Assembly (NCBI GenBank): GCA_017853715.1
Contig: JAFMIZ010000011.1
Location: 1-43,338 of the forward strand
Length of the DNA stretch: 43,338 bases
From: Pedosphaera sp.
Lineage (GTDB): Bacteria > Verrucomicrobiota > Verrucomicrobiia > Limisphaerales > DSYF01
Reading direction: 5' to 3'
Under the pieces are notes generated by a model. That model was not told the origin of the DNA. It saw only the letters and a list, made by a program, of their open reading frames with translations, and ran no database searches. Each line of letters starts with the position of its first letter. Positions within the stretch are counted from its first letter, which is position 1. Shown here one piece after another: positions 25,309 through 32,034 of this stretch. The translations under genes and the position numbers were made by a program.

Positions 25309-27975
25309 TTACTGACCGGGCGAGTCGACCTGCAGCTTGTAGAACTTGCTGCCGGCCAGACCGGGGTCGGGCACGTTGACGGTTCCCCCCGAGGGACCGC
25401 TGACGAAGTTCGTCACCAGCTGCCAGGCAGCCCCGAAGGGTTGAGGGCTGCAATACAGATGGTTCGTCGCCAAGGGCGGAGTTTCCCAAGAGATCAGGGA
25501 CCGCAAGGCTGGAGATTTTTCCACCGCCACACGAAGCACGGGGCTACGGAGGATTGCCGGCTTCGCCGGCGTCAAAGGTCCGGTGTGCGGCACGTTGCCG
25601 AACATACCGCTGTTGTTACCAGCGAGTTTGGCGGTGATGTCGGTCAGGCTGCCAACACCGTCGTCAATCAACGCCTTGCCGAAGTAGATCTTCATGCCGG
25701 GCGACACGCTGACCGCCACCAGATTGCTACCCGAGTCAAAGTTGGTGGCGTAGTTCCGGAGAAACAGCGCGTCCACGTAGAGGGCGTTGCTGCTGGGACC
25801 GGCGCCATTAAAGATGAACAAGCTGTAAATCCCGCCATCCAAAGTCAGCGAGCCCAAGGCGGCATTGTTCGTATAGCCGGAAGCGACCGGACCAAAGTCC
25901 TTGGCCGCCCAAGTGCTGGTCATTTCTTGGAAGTCTTGGGCAAATTGAGTCACGGATACCTCCGCCAAATCACCCGTGGCTGGTTTGGACCAGAGGTTGA
26001 AACCGTCGTAAACAGTCCAGCTATTGGGGCCGGCGGAGAGGTCACCGGTTACCGACAAGTTCAACGCCCGTCCAATTTCCAGAAAGTGGTTGGTGACGGC
26101 GAGGTTCTGGCAACCGATGGTCAGGTCTGCAAAGGGAGCACCAATGGATCCGCCGTCGCCCAAGACCACATTGCTGGGGGCAATCAGGGTCAGTGTACCA
26201 TTACCAGCAAATAGGAATCCGCTGTTTACGATATTGGTGGATTGAATGGCCAGTGAGCCAGCAGCCTGAGCGGAGCCGCTGTTCCAAAAAGTCCGGTAAG
26301 GGCGATCCGATCCGTTGGCAGTGCTGCCCTTGAAGAAAAGGTCCGCTTCGGTGAAGATGGTTCCTGAATTTGTGAGGCTGCGGATATCAGGCGCTGCGGT
26401 TGGCCAAGGCGTCGTGGCGTAGCCCATACCAATCTGACCGGCAGGAGCGATGGTGAGTGACTCGGCTTTGATCTGAAGGTTGCTTTGCACGTTCAACACG
26501 TCACCAATCGACAAATTCGTGCTGCGCAGGCTCAAATCAAGAATGGTCGGCCTGATCTCTGAAACCAGGTCGCTGTCCACCAGGATCACATTGAACACGA
26601 CGGAATTGGTGGAGCCACCGAAAGCCACTGAGTTGGTCCAGCGGGCGCTGTAAACATCCACCGAACCTATGATACCCGGGAGCGTCTCAGGAACGAGCGA
26701 CTGGAGATTGAACTGGCCGTTGGTGCTGCCGAGGGCCAAGTCCAAATAGGGAGCGTTGAACGCAGGGAAGGCGAGCGGCGGGGAAACAATATGGTTGGTG
26801 CTGCTCACTTTGAGGTAGCCCGCTGCGGAAACCTGCGCATACGAGGTGTCGAACACCTCACCCGCGGTGATTTCAACCCGCCCGCCGGCAAGCCGAGGCC
26901 CGGTCGTGCTACTTGCGGTGCCGCCGGCAATCGTAGCTCCCCAAGCCGAATAGAGAGCATCGCTGACAACGTCAGGACTACCCCAAAAGTCGGATGCCTT
27001 ATCCGTGAAAGGCACCCCCACATCGCCGGTCCCAAAGGTAAATGACGTGGAACTCAGAGTGAAATTCGCCGGACGACGGGTGGCCCCAAAATTAAGCAGG
27101 ATGTTGGTGGGGTTGGAGCCGTAGGTGTCGGTGAGATAGAGCGCATTGGTGATCGCTCCGCCCAGCGCGTTGGTCCCCGCCGCGCTCCATTCCACCGTGG
27201 GAACCCCGAGCCCCCTGGGAGTTCCCCTCTGGCTTTCAATGCTCACGGTCAGATTCGTGTTGAAGTTGCGCACGAAGACGATTTGAACCGTCCGGTTGCT
27301 GCCCGATTCATAAGTGAACTCGGATGCAGTCAAGACAGGGCCGTTGGTGAATCCAAGATCAGACAATTGCATGAAGAAGGAGCTGGTGAAGTTGGGCGGA
27401 TAGACCACATCGTAGAATGCTTCCGGGAAATCGAGGATAAAGCTCTCCGAGGGATTGAAATCGTTGGTGCCAAAAGACCAGTAGCTGTCGGTTGCCCCTG
27501 GTGAACGGATGACATCCGTGACGACCTGGCTGCGGCTGATGTCCACCTTCTTGGCTTCGATAGAAACCAAACCGGAGGAGCCGACCTGCAAGATGCCGCG
27601 ATTGACGACATTGGTCGCCGAAACCAGGACGTGCGTGCCACCCGTGACTCGACCGCCGCCGCTAGTAACGGAGGGTGCGTTGTAGAATGTTTTCGCCATC
27701 TTCCGGTACCCGCTTCCCGCGGGAGCGTTGTCGAAGCGAAAACCCGAAAACGAATTATCCATGATGCCACGATTCGTGTAGTTTTGAACGTTGGAAAAGT
27801 CGTAGGGGCTTAGTGTGGCAATGGAAAAGGTGCCCAAGTTGACAAAATTGGTGGCATCAATGACCGGAGCGGTGGTGTAGATTGGATTTCCGGTAATGGT
27901 GATCGTGCCAGAAGTGCACCAGCCTGATAGAGAGAGCGCCACCGATGCCGTAACCGCCAGAAAGCTTATCTTCAT
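25309..27975 (-). CDS. Large secreted beta-rich protein, unknown function (third of three)
   Basis: I start at the ATG at 27975 (MKISFLAVTASVALSLSGWC), giving 888 aa with a clear signal peptide; an ATG at 27999 adds 8 residues. Most of the protein is Thr/Ser/Asn-rich and beta-strand-like. Segments such as NYTNRGIMDNS, VVNRGILQVGSSGLVSIEAKKVDIS and SLTNSGTIFTEADLFFKG recall the repetitive strands of filamentous haemagglutinin or autotransporter beta-helices. The last 80 residues (SWETPPLATNHLYCSP... to FYKLQVDSPGQ) form the C-terminal module shared with other secreted proteins here. No catalytic motif is visible. It starts 6-30 bases after the previous gene, so the three form one transcription unit. 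A surface or extracellular structural role is inferred. Confidence 0.78.
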   Translation of the reverse strand: MKISFLAVTASVALSLSGWCTSGTITITGNPIYTTAPVIDATNFVNLGTFSIATLSPYDFSNVQNYTNRGIMDNSFSGFRFDNAPAGSGYRKMAKTFYNAPSVTSGGGRVTGGTHVLVSATNVVNRGILQVGSSGLVSIEAKKVDISRSQVVTDVIRSPGATDSYWSFGTNDFNPSESFILDFPEAFYDVVYPPNFTSSFFMQLSDLGFTNGPVLTASEFTYESGSNRTVQIVFVRNFNTNLTVSIESQRGTPRGLGVPTVEWSAAGTNALGGAITNALYLTDTYGSNPTNILLNFGATRRPANFTLSSTSFTFGTGDVGVPFTDKASDFWGSPDVVSDALYSAWGATIAGGTASSTTGPRLAGGRVEITAGEVFDTSYAQVSAAGYLKVSSTNHIVSPPLAFPAFNAPYLDLALGSTNGQFNLQSLVPETLPGIIGSVDVYSARWTNSVAFGGSTNSVVFNVILVDSDLVSEIRPTILDLSLRSTNLSIGDVLNVQSNLQIKAESLTIAPAGQIGMGYATTPWPTAAPDIRSLTNSGTIFTEADLFFKGSTANGSDRPYRTFWNSGSAQAAGSLAIQSTNIVNSGFLFAGNGTLTLIAPSNVVLGDGGSIGAPFADLTIGCQNLAVTNHFLEIGRALNLSVTGDLSAGPNSWTVYDGFNLWSKPATGDLAEVSVTQFAQDFQEMTSTWAAKDFGPVASGYTNNAALGSLTLDGGIYSLFIFNGAGPSSNALYVDALFLRNYATNFDSGSNLVAVSVSPGMKIYFGKALIDDGVGSLTDITAKLAGNNSGMFGNVPHTGPLTPAKPAILRSPVLRVAVEKSPALRSLISWETPPLATNHLYCSPQPFGAAWQLVTNFVSGPSGGTVNVPDPGLAGSKFYKLQVDSPGQ

Positions 27976-28005
27976 ATACGGTGATGATGAGTGAGTCATT
28001 GGGCC

Positions 28006-29430
28006 TTAGGGCGTGTTGGTGACGATGATGAAGCTGTTGGGAATGGTCCAAGGGGAACCGTCGGCGCCAAAGCCGCCATAGACGACTTGGGACTGGTATT
28101 GTTGGATGGACGTCCCATTCGGAAACACTACTGGAGGGTTGGTGGTGCCGTCAAACGACCCCCAAACCACCCCTGCTGCAAGAAACGAATACTCATCTGC
28201 AAAGAAGGGGTCCTGGTTCACATAATAGGACCCAATCGGGCTGAAGCGGAAAAACACAGGCCCATCAATCACCCCGGGGCCGGCCAAAGTGCTGGAGCCG
28301 TTGATGGCGTCGTTGTTGTTCCAACCCGCTGTGTCGCTTCTCCGAAAGAGAACCGGGGAGCCATCATCATTAATACCCAGATCCTCGACCAGAAACAGGA
28401 TATCCGGATTCAAAACCGCCCGTTGCACCGTCTGGCTGCGAGCGACACCGTTGGAAATATAGGTGTCCGTCCAAATGTTGGTAAGGGCAATAAAAGAGCC
28501 GATGATGGAATCATACTGCCCGCGAACGAAGGTTACCTTGTCCACACCGGGACGAACCGCCTGGTCCACAAAACTGATCAAGCCAGTTCCGCCACCGCCA
28601 ATCGGAGTCCACGGTGAGCCGCCGCTCGACCCCGTCGTGCCCAGCGGAAGCGTTTCCACATGCCAGTGCTCCAAGGGATAAGCATTGCCATACAGATGAC
28701 GAAGCCCGCCTACATCATCCCGGGTCAACCCGGTGTAGTAGTCACCCAAGGTTGCCAAACCCGAGGCAACCGAGGTAAAGCCAAACTGCAGGGGGTCCAC
28801 CTGCACTTCAAAGGCGTCCGCGATCTGGGGTGATTGCGGATCCGAGATGGAATAGGTGTAAAGAGTTCCGTTGACGTAGCTGGAGGGCAGAAGCGTCACG
28901 GGATCGAAGTTGCGCTTGATGACCGCATAATTTGTGCGGGCAGGGTTTTGCAACTCAACCCGGCTGCGGAGCGTCCATACGAAATCTTCCGGTGAGGCCA
29001 ATCCCATCAGCTCCAGGACAGACTCCAAGGTTGTGGCCCCCACATCCAAGAGGTTAAGGGCCGCTGCCGTGCTGTTATTGCGCCGGGTATCCAAGGGAAA
29101 CTCCGACAAATTGGAACTCATCTGGGATACCGGCGGCAGTGCATTGAGGATGGCGAACGCCCGCTCGGCCGCATTGACCCCCTCCTGGCCAAAAAACTGA
29201 AGATACGACTGATCGTACCCGTAATAAACGGTCTTGATGTTCCAACGATACTCCTCCCCCAGATTCATCGGCCCGCCAATCTGGTCAGGCGTAGCGTAAC
29301 CAATCCGTGGCTCCTGCCAAGAATCGTAAGGCCCCAGCATGGAGAACCCGAACGATGAAAGAGCAGCGGCCTGAAGAACAGCGGCCAGTGTCAAAGTCTT
29401 TAATTTGCGGTGCATAGGGCGAATCATCAT
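28006..29430 (-). CDS. Secreted matrixin-like protein lacking the zinc motif, unknown function (second of three)
   Basis: 474 aa from the ATG at 29430, which overlaps the previous stop by 4 bases; an ATG at 29415 (MHRKLKTLTLAAVLQAAAL) gives the cleaner signal peptide. The N-terminal half has YRWNIKTVYYGYDQSYLQFFG and EGVNAAERAFAILNALPP, and the middle has YYTGLTRDDVGGLRHLYG, which resembles the end of matrixin/astacin-like domains (DDVxGLxxLYG). However, there is no HExxHxxGxxH zinc site, so it is probably not an active metalloprotease of that type. The C-terminal half is beta-rich with no recognised domain. Its neighbours are both secreted proteins of unknown function. Confidence 0.75.
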   Translation of the reverse strand: MMIRPMHRKLKTLTLAAVLQAAALSSFGFSMLGPYDSWQEPRIGYATPDQIGGPMNLGEEYRWNIKTVYYGYDQSYLQFFGQEGVNAAERAFAILNALPPVSQMSSNLSEFPLDTRRNNSTAAALNLLDVGATTLESVLELMGLASPEDFVWTLRSRVELQNPARTNYAVIKRNFDPVTLLPSSYVNGTLYTYSISDPQSPQIADAFEVQVDPLQFGFTSVASGLATLGDYYTGLTRDDVGGLRHLYGNAYPLEHWHVETLPLGTTGSSGGSPWTPIGGGGTGLISFVDQAVRPGVDKVTFVRGQYDSIIGSFIALTNIWTDTYISNGVARSQTVQRAVLNPDILFLVEDLGINDDGSPVLFRRSDTAGWNNNDAINGSSTLAGPGVIDGPVFFRFSPIGSYYVNQDPFFADEYSFLAAGVVWGSFDGTTNPPVVFPNGTSIQQYQSQVVYGGFGADGSPWTIPNSFIIVTNTP

Positions 29431-30920
29431 TGGACGCGAACCACACGATACATGCCGGCCTGACCATTGGCGCCGCCCACCTCGATGGAATCAGTGAGGC
29501 CGGCGGCGACCCTCGGCGAGCCTTGGTTGGACCAGCCGGAGCCGTTGGTTGAAACTTGAACCTGATAGGTGACGCCGGGATAACTGTTCCATGTCAGGCG
29601 GACCTGACCGTTGCCGAGCGGCTCGACGCTGAGTTGAATCAGGCTGTAGGCGCGGGCAAACAAATCGAAGGAAGCCGAACTAGCAAAGCTGGACCAGACG
29701 ACATGGAAGCGGTTGGCACCGTCCGAAGCCAGCGCCGGGTTCAACTGGCGGCTGCCGTTGTCCGAGTTCACCTGAAATTCAGCGCCCGCCAGTTCGCTGG
29801 AGCCGTTGAGGAACTGCCCGTAAATGCCTTCCATCGATCCGTCCTGACCTAGACTTTGCCACACAGCGAGGTAACTCTTTTGAAAGGACCGGATGCACGG
29901 CGCATACTGATCGCCATAGACGAAGGTGTTCAAGCGAGTGGGTGCGGCGGCAGCCACTCCGTTGGCGTTGTAAATCCGGGCAAGCACATCCCAACTGCTC
30001 AGCGACTTGGTGGACGCCCCGGAGACCGTAAACTCGCTGGCAAAGGACGTAGCGGAGGCATTGTTGTTCTGCGACCAAGCGATGGCGAACCCGCCGTCCG
30101 GCGAGGCGGCGGCTGAGGGGTTTGCACAAGGATTCACAGTAGATGTGTTGACCGGAAACTCCCCACCCAAGGGAATGCCGGACGAATCGTAGCGGCGGGC
30201 AAAAACATCCACGCTGTTCTGCGAGCGCTGCAGTTCGGAAACCCAGGCCACGACAAACCCACCGCTGGCGAGCGCCGCGACTGAAGGTGTGCGCTGATTG
30301 TTCAAGGGTTGAACATTCACCTGAAATTCGGAACCCACCTTCACGCCCGAGGCCGAAAGCTGTTGTCCGTAGACCCCCTGATAATATCCATCCTGTCCGT
30401 AGCTGGCCCAGACGACGACCACGGAGCCATCCTTGAGCACCGCGACATCCGGGTTGATTTGAAACTCGTTGGTGTAGGTGTTCACCATCGCGTCCGCCGC
30501 AGTAAAGTTTGTGCCCGTGGCAGGCAGGAAGCGGGCGTAAACCTTCTGAAAACCCTGCCTGCCACCCTGCCAAACAAAGACCGCACCCCCATTGGCCAGC
30601 ATTGCCACCTTGGGGTTCTCCTGGTCGCCCGCCAGGGTGGAATTGACCCGGAACAACTGGCCGACTTTGTTACCGAGACCATCCAAGCGTTGAGCGCGGA
30701 TTCCCAAGCCATTACCGTCCGCAGCATTGTCCTGCCATGCGAGATAGCCTGAAGCCGAACCGACCGCCAGTGACGGCTTGGTTTGATCCCCGACCAAGGC
30801 GCCCACAATGGGATAGTCATTGCCAACGGCAGTGAAGGAATTCTGCGCGTGAACGGTCACAGCAACGAGAATCAAACACGGCAGGAACACGCTCGAAATC
30901 CGACGCAGCGGGGAATACAT
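29427..30920 (-). CDS. Secreted beta-propeller-like repeat protein (first of three)
   Basis: I start at the ATG at 30920 (MYSPLRRISSVFLPCLILVAVTVHAQ), which begins with a signal peptide and gives 497 aa; an upstream ATG at 31016 would add 32 residues ahead of it. The mature part has about seven repeats of a blade with the pattern GGxVVxWxS.GQDG...GVYGQ.LsaSG.kvG.EFQVN, for example SVVVVWASYGQDGYYQGVYGQ and YLAVWQSLGQDGSMEGIYGQ. This suggests a propeller. The C-terminal 80 residues (LTWNSYPGVTYQVQVSTNGS ... MYRVVRVQ) form the module also seen at the end of the nine-haem cytochrome. The stop overlaps the next start (ATGA). The ligand is unknown. Confidence 0.8.
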   Translation of the reverse strand: MYSPLRRISSVFLPCLILVAVTVHAQNSFTAVGNDYPIVGALVGDQTKPSLAVGSASGYLAWQDNAADGNGLGIRAQRLDGLGNKVGQLFRVNSTLAGDQENPKVAMLANGGAVFVWQGGRQGFQKVYARFLPATGTNFTAADAMVNTYTNEFQINPDVAVLKDGSVVVVWASYGQDGYYQGVYGQQLSASGVKVGSEFQVNVQPLNNQRTPSVAALASGGFVVAWVSELQRSQNSVDVFARRYDSSGIPLGGEFPVNTSTVNPCANPSAAASPDGGFAIAWSQNNNASATSFASEFTVSGASTKSLSSWDVLARIYNANGVAAAAPTRLNTFVYGDQYAPCIRSFQKSYLAVWQSLGQDGSMEGIYGQFLNGSSELAGAEFQVNSDNGSRQLNPALASDGANRFHVVWSSFASSASFDLFARAYSLIQLSVEPLGNGQVRLTWNSYPGVTYQVQVSTNGSGWSNQGSPRVAAGLTDSIEVGGANGQAGMYRVVRVQ

Positions 30921-31098
30921 AATGGAAATTTTACCGACCGCCGCACCCTGATTTTGGGTGAAAAGTGACCGTAACCGGGCAGTGGGGGCGTTACCAATTG
31001 GACTGTTACAGCGCATGTGCAGCGGGTTTAAGTGTTATACTTGCAAACTAACAATCGCATTTATTGCTGTCCAAACTTTTTGGGCAACCCGCGGCTGC

Positions 31099-31995
31099 TC
31101 AAACCCCCAACATTTGTTGGGAACCAATGGCGCGAGCCTGAAGCTCCGCGGTCATACTCTTGAACCCCCAACCGCGGGAAAGCTCAAGCAAACGGACTTC
31201 GTCCGGCGACCCGACCTTCAAGCCGTCCAAATCGTGATCTGGCGCCAGGTCTGCCCGCAAACGGATCATCTGCTGGTTCAGCCGGACCACTTCACGTGAT
31301 TCCGACAAAACGGTCCGTAACCGGTCCTGCGGCACCTCGCCCAGCCGGTCATAAAGCGCATCAACCGATCCGAACTGGCCAAGCAAGCTGGCCGCCGTCT
31401 TCGGACCCACTCCCGGAACTCCGGGAATGTTGTCGACGGCATCTCCCACCAAGCTCAGCCAGTCCACAATCTGAGCCGGCTCAACGCCTGTCTTCGCCTT
31501 CACTTCGGCCGCCGCCCAAATCGTTTCCGACTTGTCGTTCGGGTTCAAAAGCCCGATACCGTCGCAAACCAACTGGAAAAAATCTTTGTCCGCGCTGGCA
31601 ATCACCACCGACGCCCCCGCGCCGACGCCGGCGAGGGCGAGCCGGGCAATCCAATCGTCCGCCTCCACTCCGTGCGCCTGCAACGACCCAACACCCGCCG
31701 CCCCAAGGTAGCTGGAGATTTCCCCCAGTTGCTCGCTCAAGTCGTCCGGCATTTCCGGGCGCTGGGCCTTGTAGGCAGGGATCAACTGCAGCCGCTCGGC
31801 ACTCAGACCGCCATCCCAGACCACTGCGAGATGCGTTGGCTTCACCAACTCCCGCATCCGGGCCAGCATTTTTACGAAACCATAAATGGCATTCGTAGCC
31901 CGGCCACCGGGTGAGCGGAGGCTGCGAATGGCAAAGAAGGCCCGGTATGCATACGCATGACCATCCACCAATAGGAGCCGACTTTTCACACACAT
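31099..31995 (-). CDS. Stand-alone 5'-3' exonuclease, Pol I N-terminal (FEN) type
   Basis: A 298-aa nuclease like the N-terminal domain of DNA polymerase I. LLLVDGHAYAYRAFFAI holds the first metal-binding Asp, VVWDGGLSAERLQLIPAYKAQRPEMPDDL is the arch region (usually FD..G.TFR...Y..YKANR), GVEADDWIARLA the EADD motif, ASADKDFFQL the DxD motif, and SLVGDAVDNIPGVPGVGPKTAASLL the helix-3-turn-helix with GD..DN. Metal ligands appear complete; the arch reads DGGLSAER rather than DxxxxTFR. It should trim 5' flaps during repair or replication. It lies 39 bases behind the secretin gene but has no clear link to pili. Whether a full polA exists elsewhere cannot be seen. Confidence 0.88.
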   Translation of the reverse strand: MCVKSRLLLVDGHAYAYRAFFAIRSLRSPGGRATNAIYGFVKMLARMRELVKPTHLAVVWDGGLSAERLQLIPAYKAQRPEMPDDLSEQLGEISSYLGAAGVGSLQAHGVEADDWIARLALAGVGAGASVVIASADKDFFQLVCDGIGLLNPNDKSETIWAAAEVKAKTGVEPAQIVDWLSLVGDAVDNIPGVPGVGPKTAASLLGQFGSVDALYDRLGEVPQDRLRTVLSESREVVRLNQQMIRLRADLAPDHDLDGLKVGSPDEVRLLELSRGWGFKSMTAELQARAIGSQQMLGV

Positions 31996-32011
31996 TCTCA
32001 GCCAAAACCAC

Positions 32012-32024
32012 CCCCCGACGGGGG
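32012..32024 (-). terminator. Weak possible terminator after the secretin gene
   Basis: Five C-G pairs (32012-32016 with 32020-32024) around a 3-base loop lie 11 bases after the secretin stop on the minus strand and are followed by GGTGGTTTT. The stem is short and the T-tract interrupted, so termination may be partial and the exonuclease gene could be read through. Confidence 0.35.
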
Positions 32025-32034
32025 CTGGGCCGGC

